Source: Flavivirga aquimarina
GTDB lineage: Bacteria; Bacteroidota; Bacteroidia; Flavobacteriales; Flavobacteriaceae
Direction of reading: 5' to 3'
DNA length: 64,000 nt
Assembly (NCBI RefSeq): GCF_030540835.1
Contig: NZ_JAUOEK010000055.1
Location: forward strand, 45,507 to 109,506
The notes beneath the pieces were generated by a model. The model ran no database searches, was not told the origin of the DNA, and saw nothing but the letters and a program-made list of their open reading frames with translations. The number at the start of each line of letters is the position of its first letter. The stretch's first letter is position 1. Shown one piece after another: positions 44,741-52,368 of this stretch. Both the position numbers and the translations under genes were made by a program.

Positions 44741-45574
44741 ATGGCTCAATTTAGCAACATTAATACTTATTATCACCATATGTCTAAATTACAAATAAAA
44801 TATTCAAAAGAGATTGCAAAAGAATTAGGAAAAATAGCAGTTTATCTACCTGGTGAACATCTTACTACTGGTGATATTATTACATTTCCTAATGGAAAAT
44901 CAATGTTCAGTAAACCTAAGCCTTTCGGTACATTTAAAAAGATTACCTCATTAAAAAAATTAGGAGTGAATTATGATGAGCCTAAATTTTCTAAAACACC
45001 TGACACCTATCATTTTAGCAGTAAAAATACTGTGAAATTTACAAGTGAAATAAATGGAAATGTAGACTTGGGAAATGATAATTTACCAGGAGGAGAGGGT
45101 GGTGTTAATATTGAGTTTTCTTCAGAAGGAGCTATTTATTTTTTAGCTATTGACTGCGATAAGAAAGAACTAAATGATCTTTTGTCTTTAGAAAATGAAA
45201 TAAACTCTAGAGGCAAGAAAATGCTTTGGGAAGACACTTATTTGGTTACTTCTGTAACAGTTGCTAAAAAAGCATTAATCATTCAATCTCGCTCAAAATC
45301 TTCAAATCTTATAATAGAGGGTAATGTAAAAGGTATACAGTCAGGGAATGTTGAAATGGCTTTACAACCAAAGTTAAATTTCAAAAAACAGAATGGTGAT
45401 ATATTCATAAAAGATTGGTCTAATGATGTGACTGTTTTTATGGATGTAGTAAAATTTAAGAAAGAAGTTTTTGAATCTGAAAAGTATGAGAGAAGTATAG
45501 AAAATATCAAATTCAATGAAGAGGATAAGATAAAATTTGAACAGATAAAGATTGAAGAATTATTAATTGATTAA
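44741..45574 (+). CDS. Unknown 277-aa protein, candidate gasdermin-like pore former
   Basis: I do not recognise this protein with confidence. It has no signal peptide or long hydrophobic helix. It begins with a short helix then KIAVYLPGEHLTTGDIITFP, followed by FSSKNTVKFTSEINGNV, a Gly-rich DNLPGGEGGVNIEFSSEGAI and an alternating-polarity stretch WEDTYLVTSVTVAKKALIIQ, ending in a charged helical tail (about 245-277). Size, a start of the LP..L..GDI type, amphipathic beta strands and a short C-terminal tail recall bacterial gasdermins, which are released by proteases; this is a hypothesis only. An internal ATG at 44780 (MSKLQIKYSKEI) may be the real start. A TIR gene follows after 12 bases. 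Confidence 0.45.
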   Translation: MAQFSNINTYYHHMSKLQIKYSKEIAKELGKIAVYLPGEHLTTGDIITFPNGKSMFSKPKPFGTFKKITSLKKLGVNYDEPKFSKTPDTYHFSSKNTVKFTSEINGNVDLGNDNLPGGEGGVNIEFSSEGAIYFLAIDCDKKELNDLLSLENEINSRGKKMLWEDTYLVTSVTVAKKALIIQSRSKSSNLIIEGNVKGIQSGNVEMALQPKLNFKKQNGDIFIKDWSNDVTVFMDVVKFKKEVFESEKYERSIENIKFNEEDKIKFEQIKIEELLID

Positions 45575-45586
45575 TAAACATAATAA

Positions 45587-46129
45587 ATGAGTTTTTATAC
45601 AAAAAGTTACCTAGAATCATTAACAAGTCAATATGGAGATTCTACAGTATTTAATGAATCTGTTAGGGCAGCAAGAAAAAGCTATTCTTTTGATATTTTT
45701 TTATCACATAGTTATAATGACAAAAAATACATCAAAGGTCTTTTCTATGAATTAACTAAGATGGGATTTAGGGTCTATGTGGATTGGATTGTCGATTCAC
45801 ATTTAGATAGAAGTAATATTACAAAAGGGACAGTGAATCATATTAGAAATCGAATGAAGCAGTCGAAGTCCTTGATTTATGCGACTTCTGACAATGCATC
45901 CAAATCTAAATGGATGCCATGGGAGTTGGGGTATATGGATGGATATACATCACACTGTTCTATTTTGCCAATAACAGATTATGAAGATCAAACTTTTTCA
46001 GATCAAGAATTCCTCTCAGTTTATCCTTATATCAAGAAAGATGCTTTAAGAAACAATTATAGTAAAAATAACCTAAGAATATATGAAAGTACTTTCTCAT
46101 ATAAAACTATGGGTGAATGGCTGATGTGA
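45587..46129 (+). CDS. TIR domain protein (probable NAD-processing effector)
   Basis: The 180-aa protein is essentially one TIR domain: FDIFLSHSYNDKKYIKGLFY (strand A and first helix), GFRVYVDWIVDSHLD, RMKQSKSLIYATSDNASKSK and WMPWELGYMDG. Glu113 in the W-x-x-W-E context matches the catalytic glutamate of NAD-hydrolysing or cyclising TIRs. It is cytosolic. It is 12 bases downstream of the unknown 277-aa protein and probably acts with it, the TIR either making a signal or depleting NAD. The N-terminal 30 residues are extra. Confidence 0.88.
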   Translation: MSFYTKSYLESLTSQYGDSTVFNESVRAARKSYSFDIFLSHSYNDKKYIKGLFYELTKMGFRVYVDWIVDSHLDRSNITKGTVNHIRNRMKQSKSLIYATSDNASKSKWMPWELGYMDGYTSHCSILPITDYEDQTFSDQEFLSVYPYIKKDALRNNYSKNNLRIYESTFSYKTMGEWLM

Positions 46130-46284
46130 TACTAAAAATGATTAAAAAATGTCAAAAACACATAAAGTCATTTAATTATTTGAAATAACTAGGAAAACGA
46201 AATACTCATTCACATGTATTGCTAATATCAGAGTAATAATGCTGGTGAAATATATTGAAATTAATCTAACAAACTCTCATTATT

Positions 46285-47922
46285 ATGCCAAGACGAAAAA
46301 AGAAAAGTACAGTGTTTGTTATTATGCCATTCAGCGAAAATGGTACAGATGAGCATTCTCACTTTTTATCAATTTACACCGATTATATAAAACCAACGAT
46401 TGAAGAATCTGAAGGAGTAGCTTTAAGAGGAGATGACATTATTGAACCTGGGTCAATAACGATTGATCTAATTGAACATTTAGCTAATACAGATATTGTA
46501 ATAGCCGATTTAACCAACCTAAATCCAAATGTACTTTACGAGTTAGGTATTAGACACTCGTTAGTAAGTAAGGGAACTATTTTAATATTAGACGAATCAA
46601 AAACACCTAATATTCCTTTTGATTTATCAAACTACAGGGTAATTAAATATAAGGGGGATCCTCAAGGTTTGACTCATTTAAAATCTGAGTTAGGTAAATA
46701 TTTCAAACAAATAGCTAGTTCGATAAATAAATCCAAAAGTGACAATCCTGTTCATGATTGGCTCGGTAAAAAAGTTAAGAAGAAAAGAGAGATTACAGAA
46801 GATTTTTCAACTTTTGAGAAATCGAAAGATTTAAACCAGAAAAATACTAAGTTAGATATTGAAGGTATAGTCAATGAGGCTTTAGAAGAAGCTGAATCTG
46901 ATATGATTCCGAAAAAGTTAATTGCCGAAGCTGAAGATGCGGTAAGAGGTGATCGGTTAATTGAATTTCTTGAGTGTGTCAAAGTATTTATAAACTTAAA
47001 TACGTTCCAACCAACTGACAGTGAGTTCAAGGATATGTATTATTTGGCCACAAGAATTGATGCAGGAAACAGAGTTATCAGAGCTATTTTGGAGTTTGGT
47101 AGAGAAATATTCCCTGAGAGCAGCACTCTAATTACGCCATTTGTAACATACTTGGCACATTCAACTGAAAAAGACGATAGACAAAGGGCAAAAAAGATTG
47201 TAGAAAATTTTTTTAGAATAAAACAAGAAAATAGTAAAACAATAATTAAGGATATTTCAGTTCTTGGAAAAAATACGCATTTATTAGCTATAATGCTTGA
47301 TGCTTATCATCGAGATGGTCAACATGAACAGGCCTATGAAATAACATCTAGTCTAGTTGAGCAATTTCCTGAAAATACTATTGCTCTTAGAAATCACGCA
47401 CGAGCGATGAATAAATTAGGTAAATTTTCTTTAGAAGAGGTTCTTGAAGCATATAAGAAAGCAATAAATGTTGAATTTCCAGGAGATTATAGCGCTTTAT
47501 GGTATGGAGCTGCATTAGAAGAAGCAGGGTGTTTGATTGATGCTCTTGAAGCTCATGTTTATGCTTGCTCTCTTGATTTAGACGAGCCAGAATGTTTTGC
47601 TCGATTAGCAAAAATTATTTCTGATATTGTTCAACCACGTAATTTATGGCGTGTAAATGAAATGCATAGGGAAACACCAGATTTTATCGATCGTGAAACA
47701 GTAATCAAGTGTATTATGCTCGCTATTGATTGTCCAAGTCATGGTGCAAGCCAAAAATTCCTTTGTGAACAGGCTATGAGAAATATTGGGCTTGGTAATG
47801 AAGAACTTGAAAATCGTTTGGACGAAGTTGGCGAATTAACTCGAACAGATAGGAGAACATTTATTGAACCCTTGTATGAAAGACTTAAATCTCACATAAC
47901 TACAAATACTTTTATAAAATGA
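46285..47922 (+). CDS. Deoxyribosyltransferase/TIR-like nucleotide-binding domain plus TPR-like repeats
   Basis: The 545-aa protein starts with a Rossmann-like domain (about 8-150): VFVIMPFSENG, ALRGDDIIEPGSITIDLIEH, DIVIADLTNLNPNVLYELGI and RHSLVSKGTI. This family is usually annotated as nucleoside 2-deoxyribosyltransferase-like or TIR-like and occurs in many conflict systems; the NPNVLYELG motif holds the likely catalytic Glu. After a charged linker, residues about 200-545 are helical repeats resembling the DUF4071/TPR region. It may hydrolyse a nucleotide or nucleotide signal. Its stop overlaps the next start as ATGA. Confidence 0.8.
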   Translation: MPRRKKKSTVFVIMPFSENGTDEHSHFLSIYTDYIKPTIEESEGVALRGDDIIEPGSITIDLIEHLANTDIVIADLTNLNPNVLYELGIRHSLVSKGTILILDESKTPNIPFDLSNYRVIKYKGDPQGLTHLKSELGKYFKQIASSINKSKSDNPVHDWLGKKVKKKREITEDFSTFEKSKDLNQKNTKLDIEGIVNEALEEAESDMIPKKLIAEAEDAVRGDRLIEFLECVKVFINLNTFQPTDSEFKDMYYLATRIDAGNRVIRAILEFGREIFPESSTLITPFVTYLAHSTEKDDRQRAKKIVENFFRIKQENSKTIIKDISVLGKNTHLLAIMLDAYHRDGQHEQAYEITSSLVEQFPENTIALRNHARAMNKLGKFSLEEVLEAYKKAINVEFPGDYSALWYGAALEEAGCLIDALEAHVYACSLDLDEPECFARLAKIISDIVQPRNLWRVNEMHRETPDFIDRETVIKCIMLAIDCPSHGASQKFLCEQAMRNIGLGNEELENRLDEVGELTRTDRRTFIEPLYERLKSHITTNTFIK

Positions 47923-49241
47923 GTGAAATTTTATTAGGTAAGCCGCTCGGTAAGAAATCATCCGAAAATAATCAAACAAAGAGCAGAAACTACAACTTAG
48001 ATTCAATTAGAAGAACGGGATTGACTTGGAAATTACAATCCTATAGGGAAAAAGAAAATATGACCTATTCAGATGATAGTCATCTTATCACTATTGCTCC
48101 CACAGGAACAGGAAAAGGCAGATCTGCAGTTATACCGAATCTTTTAAATTATACTGGGCCTGTGATAACCATTGACCCTAAAGGGGAAAACTATATGGTT
48201 ACATCAAAGAGAAGAAAAGAAATGGGGCAAAAAGTTTATAAGTTAGATCCATTTAATATTGTGGACTCTGAAAGTGACGGACTCAACCCAATGGATATTT
48301 TTGCCCTGAATAATTCTGAATTGGTTTCAGATGCACAAATGCTTTCCGATCTCATGTCCCTTGATAATACTAGTTCAGAGCATAAATTTTGGGATATAAG
48401 TGCATGTGCTTTGTTATCTGGAGTGATTGGTTATATTAGTTCCGGTCTCGAAAGTGAGCACCGTAACTACAGTAAACTATATAATGTACTGCATAGCGAT
48501 GATGTGGTTTACAATTTAGCAGTCGTTTTAGATACACTTGGGAAAGAAATTCATCCAATGGCATACGCTGAGATTGCTTCTTTTCTTCAAAAAGCTGATA
48601 AGGAAAGAAGTGGTGTTTTGTCAACTGCTACGTCTTATCTAAAAGCTTTTTCAAGTGAATTGGTCTTTAAAGCATTGGATAAGTCCAGTTTTGACTTAAA
48701 AGAGATTGTAAATGGAGACCCCATTTCAATTTATATTATTATACCGCCAGATAAATTACGAAGTCATAGTTCTATATTACGACTATGGGTAGGGACCTTC
48801 TTAAAAGCCATTATGAGTAGGAAGCGTATTCCTAAACAAAGGACACTATTTATTTTAGATGAATGTGCTCAATTAGGTTCTTTTCCCTTTTTAGAATCTA
48901 TCATTACCCTAAGTAGAGGATATGGATTACAAGCATGGACTTTTTGGCAAGATTTAAGTCAGATTAAAAAGTTATATGATGTAGGATGGTCTACAATGGT
49001 CAACAATTGTGCTGTTTTACAAATTTTCGGGACTAATAATTTTAACGTTGCATTAGATTGTTCAGAACTTATAGGAATAGATTCAGATGATATAAGGGAC
49101 CTTAAGAGTAGTGAACAGATTGTAGTCATTAATGGAAAACCATTGAAATCTAGCAAATTTGATTATCTATCTGATAAAGAATTTGAAAAAAAGTATTCAA
49201 AGAATCCATACTATGTGAATATTGGTTTTCAGCCCTATTAA
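47919..49241 (+). CDS. Soluble VirD4/TraG-like ATPase
   Basis: The 440-aa protein is a type IV coupling-protein-like ATPase: Walker A IAPTGTGKGRSAVIPNLLNY, ITIDPKGENYMVTSKRRKEM, Walker B TLFILDECAQLGSFPFLESI and a following QAWTFWQDLSQIKKLY segment. The usual N-terminal transmembrane helices are absent, so it should be cytosolic. No relaxase, Tra or VirB gene is near, so conjugation is not supported; it sits between a nucleotide-hydrolase-like gene (4-base overlap) and a glutamine-synthetase-like gene (20 bases). It may have been recruited as a DNA-translocating ATPase in a defence role. Confidence 0.88.
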   Translation: MSEILLGKPLGKKSSENNQTKSRNYNLDSIRRTGLTWKLQSYREKENMTYSDDSHLITIAPTGTGKGRSAVIPNLLNYTGPVITIDPKGENYMVTSKRRKEMGQKVYKLDPFNIVDSESDGLNPMDIFALNNSELVSDAQMLSDLMSLDNTSSEHKFWDISACALLSGVIGYISSGLESEHRNYSKLYNVLHSDDVVYNLAVVLDTLGKEIHPMAYAEIASFLQKADKERSGVLSTATSYLKAFSSELVFKALDKSSFDLKEIVNGDPISIYIIIPPDKLRSHSSILRLWVGTFLKAIMSRKRIPKQRTLFILDECAQLGSFPFLESIITLSRGYGLQAWTFWQDLSQIKKLYDVGWSTMVNNCAVLQIFGTNNFNVALDCSELIGIDSDDIRDLKSSEQIVVINGKPLKSSKFDYLSDKEFEKKYSKNPYYVNIGFQPY

Positions 49242-49261
49242 GATTGTTAAATAGTTTTGAG

Positions 49262-50146
49262 ATGAAAAAAGATGCTTTCATTTTTATAGATAAACTTCAA
49301 AGAGAATTTGGTTTGTCATTAAAGATGGGTATTGAGTTTGAATTTTATTTTTCGACAAAATACAAGGAAATTGAGCTAAGTAATATAAGAATATTTTCAG
49401 ATTTACAAGAATTATTCAATTCATCTTTAGTTGCTATCGAAGAAGAGGATGGAGTTAATCAGTTCGAAGTGATAATCAATTATGGCAAACCAAGAGAGAT
49501 TTCAAAAGTTTTTCAAGATTCTATCTTTAAACTTAAGAAATATGCTCAGGAAAAAGGCAACTTAAAATTTATTAATGCCGCTAAACCATTTGCCGATAGA
49601 CCAGGAAATGGAATGCATTTTCATTTGAGTTTAGTAAATAAGTTAAATAAAAACGAATACACAAAAAACAATAATTTCCTTTCTAACCTTCTTCTTTTTT
49701 CAATAGGAGGGCTCTGTCACTTTATGATTTATGACTTTACATCTTTCGCTCCAAATGAAAATTCATATAAAAGGTTTTTTACAGGAAGCTATTTTTCATC
49801 TGAACAAGTGCCTGAATATGCGCAATATGTTTCAAGTAATGTTAGTTGGGGAGTAAATAATCGAACAACTGCCTTAAGAATAATAAAAGATAAAAATAAT
49901 TGCTATCATATTGAACACAGAATTTCAGGAAGTGATTGTGATTTAGAAGCTGTAATATTTGCAATTAGCAGAGCCATTTATTGGGGTATATTCGAACAAA
50001 TTAATCCTCCAAAGCAAGTTATGGGTAATAGTTATGATAGGGAATATTCATCTTTAATACCTTTCCCTAAATCGTTATTTGGAGCGTTAAAAAAAATAAA
50101 ACAATTAAGTTTAAATTTTGAAAAATACAAAAAAACGGCTGAATAG
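49262..50146 (+). CDS. Glutamine synthetase-like enzyme
   Basis: The roughly 294-aa protein is shorter than GlnA (about 450) and corresponds to its catalytic domain. Visible correspondences are MGIEFEFYF (metal ligands ExE, residues 25 and 27), EEEDGVNQFEV (like EVGPGQ.E), PFADRPGNGMHFHLSL (metal/ATP His), APNENSYKRF, SWGVNNRTTALRI (NRS...R) and YHIEHRISGSDCDLEA (ExR). All main ligand positions seem kept, so ATP-dependent gamma-glutamyl ligation is plausible, with an unknown amine or protein acceptor. A separate beta-grasp domain is not obvious. A TTG at 49244 is an alternative start three bases after the previous stop. It is the last gene of block A. Confidence 0.72.
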   Translation: MKKDAFIFIDKLQREFGLSLKMGIEFEFYFSTKYKEIELSNIRIFSDLQELFNSSLVAIEEEDGVNQFEVIINYGKPREISKVFQDSIFKLKKYAQEKGNLKFINAAKPFADRPGNGMHFHLSLVNKLNKNEYTKNNNFLSNLLLFSIGGLCHFMIYDFTSFAPNENSYKRFFTGSYFSSEQVPEYAQYVSSNVSWGVNNRTTALRIIKDKNNCYHIEHRISGSDCDLEAVIFAISRAIYWGIFEQINPPKQVMGNSYDREYSSLIPFPKSLFGALKKIKQLSLNFEKYKKTAE

Positions 50147-50260
50147 CTCTTTTCAAACTTTTACTTCCTTAAAGTAGTAGCATTTTATGCTATTAAGAAT
50201 AATAATTATTATTATATAAGAGACTTCCCTGTTTATAGATTCTACATTTTGAACAGGGTC

Positions 50261-50268
50261 TAAATTTG
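50261..50268 (+). promoter_or_regulatory. Candidate -7 box of block B
   Basis: TAAATTTG matches TAnnTTTG in the 281-base gap before the nine-gene operon. Transcription from here would place the nested hairpin at 50320-50368 in the 5' leader. Confidence 0.4.
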
Positions 50269-50319
50269 TATAGAGAGCAAAACTTAAAATGATTTATTCC
50301 GTATATATTGACAGTTTGT

Positions 50320-50368
50320 CCCACTAAATCTCCTTACTTTCTAGGATATAAAATTCGATACTAGTGGG
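50320..50368 (+). promoter_or_regulatory. Nested hairpin in the leader of block B
   Basis: Outer arms CCCACTA (50320-50326) and TAGTGGG (50362-50368) enclose inner arms TCCT (50331-50334) and AGGA (50343-50346). Sequence and layout parallel the element before block A (44673-44723), with the outer arms differing in sequence but still pairing. Confidence 0.5.
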
Positions 50369-50427
50369 GTGTTGTTAAACCAATGAATCATTGAAGTTTG
50401 TACTAACAAATTTTAAAGATTACCTCC

Positions 50428-50847
50428 ATGACAAAAACGCACAACCTTTTTATTAGTCATTCCTGGCAATATCCCAATGCATACGATAGTTTATGTAACT
50501 TATTGAATAATAGGGATTACTTCTACTATAATAATTATTCAGTACCTAAAGATGATCCGGTCCATACCAATGGTACGGACAAAGAATTAACAGAGGCGAT
50601 CTACAATCGGTTGAGGCTATGTCATGTCGTATTAATACTAGGAGGGGTTTATTCAACATATAGCAAATGGATCAATAAAGAAATTACAATAGCTAACAAT
50701 AAGTTTTTAATTCCCAAACCAATTATAGGTATCAAACCCAGGGGACAAGTAAATGTTTCTAGTGTGGTACAAGATAACGCATTAAAAATAGCCAATTGGA
50801 ATACTGAGTCTATTGTTACAGCAATTAGAAATCATTCAAAAACATAA
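50428..50847 (+). CDS. TIR-like (MTH538/Thoeris ThsB-type) domain protein
   Basis: The 139-aa single-domain protein begins THNLFISHSWQYPNAYDSL, continues with YYNNYSVPKDDPVH, then LCHVVLILGGVYSTYSKWIN with KEITIANN. It ends with PIIGIKPRGQVNVSSVVQDN. This is the pattern of the TIR-like PF08937-type family, which includes Thoeris ThsB proteins that make cyclic ADP-ribose signals. No ThsA-like SIR2/SLOG partner is adjacent; instead a caspase-like protease follows after two bases. It may produce or sense a nucleotide signal for the operon. Confidence 0.85.
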   Translation: MTKTHNLFISHSWQYPNAYDSLCNLLNNRDYFYYNNYSVPKDDPVHTNGTDKELTEAIYNRLRLCHVVLILGGVYSTYSKWINKEITIANNKFLIPKPIIGIKPRGQVNVSSVVQDNALKIANWNTESIVTAIRNHSKT

Positions 50848-50849
50848 TT

Positions 50850-51794
50850 ATGAGAAAAGCATTAATTGTAGGGATTAATTATTACAAAAGAAACTCTTTG
50901 TATGGGTGTGTTAATGATGCCTATGCCGTTAAATCGGTTTTGGAAAGGCATGGAGACGGCACTATAAATTTCAATGTAAATTTATTGACAGCAACAGGTG
51001 AAAATAATGTGGTCACAAAAAGAAAACTAAAGCAACAAATCATCGAATTATTCAAAAGTGAGAGTGACGCCATTTTTTACTTTTCTGGTCACGGTCATTT
51101 AGAAGATACAGGAGGATACCTAATAACATCGGAATGTTCAAAAGGAGATGAAGGTATGCCTATGAGTGAATTAATGAAAATAGCCAATGATTCCAAAGCA
51201 AAGAATAAAATTATCATTTTGGATTGTTGTCATAGTGGTTATACAGGATCAGATTTTCAATCAGAAAATGCACTTCTATCTAAAGGAACAACTATTCTAA
51301 CAGCATCATCAAAAGAACAATATGCTACTGAAATTAATGGTTCTGGTGTTTTTACAACCTTGTTAGTTGATGCATTAAGTGGAGGAGCAGCCAATTTAAT
51401 GGGGAAAATAACACCAGGAAGTGTGTATGCACATATAGATCAATCTCTAGGACCATGGCAACAACGTCCACTTTTCAAAACAAACATTGAAAACTTTATC
51501 TCTTTGCGAAATGTTCAACCCTCTATCGCATTGAATGATTTGATGCAAATTACTTCATTATTTAAAGAGAAAGGTTCAGAATTCCAATTAGATCCCAGTT
51601 ATGAACCTACTCGTGACGAGGCGATAACCAAAAACACAAAGAAGTTTGCTATTCTTCAACGATATGAGGGTGTGGGACTTGTAGTGCCTGTGGGAACGGA
51701 ACATATGTACTATGCTGCTGTTGATTCAAAATGTTGTGCTTTGACCTTATTAGGACAGCATTATTGGTCTCTGGTAAAGAATGAACGAATCTAA
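50850..51794 (+). CDS. Caspase-like (C14) protease
   Basis: The 314-aa protein has a p20-like caspase fold: KALIVGINYYKRNSLYGCVN, catalytic His81 in FYFSGHGHLEDTGG and catalytic Cys127 in IIILDCCHSGYTGSD. A small C-terminal domain follows (about 245-314: EGVGLVVPVGTEHMYYAAVD, LLGQHYWSLVKNERI), resembling the winged-helix-like tail of other bacterial caspase proteins. Both dyad residues are intact. Bacterial caspases in defence operons cleave partners such as gasdermins or sigma/anti-sigma factors. Candidate substrates here are the neighbouring operon proteins and the possible pore-former at 44741. Confidence 0.92.
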   Translation: MRKALIVGINYYKRNSLYGCVNDAYAVKSVLERHGDGTINFNVNLLTATGENNVVTKRKLKQQIIELFKSESDAIFYFSGHGHLEDTGGYLITSECSKGDEGMPMSELMKIANDSKAKNKIIILDCCHSGYTGSDFQSENALLSKGTTILTASSKEQYATEINGSGVFTTLLVDALSGGAANLMGKITPGSVYAHIDQSLGPWQQRPLFKTNIENFISLRNVQPSIALNDLMQITSLFKEKGSEFQLDPSYEPTRDEAITKNTKKFAILQRYEGVGLVVPVGTEHMYYAAVDSKCCALTLLGQHYWSLVKNERI

Positions 51795-51839
51795 AACACT
51801 TTTCTTAATAAATCTGACAAACTACTAATATTATATATA

Positions 51840-52355
51840 GTGAAACAATATGAATTTGATATTGCGCTGTCCTGTGCTATTGAAGATATAGAAATAGCTC
51901 GGTCAATAAAAGAAGAATTGAAGCGGTTAGGAGTCAAATGCTACTTTTTTGAGGATAAGCTAAAACCTAGTAGAGATATTAAGCTAAAAACTTGGAAAAT
52001 CTATAGGAAAAAATCTAAATATGCTTTGGTCATTATATCCGAAAATTACCCAAAGAAAAAATGGGCTAAAGAAGAATGGGAAATCATACTTGGGGTTCGT
52101 CGAGATTGGGACTACATTATTCCTGTTCGGTTAGATAATACTCCATTAGAAGGCCTGCACAGTAATACTGAATACATGATTTGGGAGGGTAAACCATCAC
52201 ACACGGCTATATCAGTTTTTAGTTTACTTAAGCTTAAGAAAACATCTAAAAAGAAATATGATAAAAAAAGGAGGAAGTCGTTAGGTAGCGTTACAAACAA
52301 CATAAGAGTTAAAAATAACGAAGGTAATATCACTGGAAGCAAAACAAATAATTAA
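51840..52355 (+). CDS. TIR domain protein with C-terminal amyloid-like signalling motif
   Basis: The 171-aa protein has a TIR domain (about 5-128): FDIALSCAIEDIEIARSIKE, KCYFFEDKLKPSRDIKL and YALVIISENYPKKKWAKEEW. Glu79, four residues after Trp75, is at the catalytic position. A Lys/Arg-rich linker follows (about 131-147), then a tail, SVTNNIRVKNNEGNITGSKT. Residues 155-170 match, position for position, residues 36-51 of the next protein (I-x-V-x-x-N-x-G-x-I-x-G-x-x-x-N). The start is a GTG (51840-51842). The layout fits an effector nucleated by the neighbouring receptor-like protein. Confidence 0.86.
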   Translation: MKQYEFDIALSCAIEDIEIARSIKEELKRLGVKCYFFEDKLKPSRDIKLKTWKIYRKKSKYALVIISENYPKKKWAKEEWEIILGVRRDWDYIIPVRLDNTPLEGLHSNTEYMIWEGKPSHTAISVFSLLKLKKTSKKKYDKKRRKSLGSVTNNIRVKNNEGNITGSKTNN

Positions 52356-52368
52356 TACAGAAAACTAC

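Noticed and set aside
47919..49241. Evidence for an integrated conjugative element from the VirD4-like gene
   Set aside because: No relaxase, VirB4/TraG partner set, or mating-pair genes are present, and the protein lacks membrane helices, so conjugation is not supported within this window.
50428..52355. Classical Thoeris system
   Set aside because: TIR-like proteins are present but no ThsA-type SIR2/SLOG or other known Thoeris effector is adjacent.
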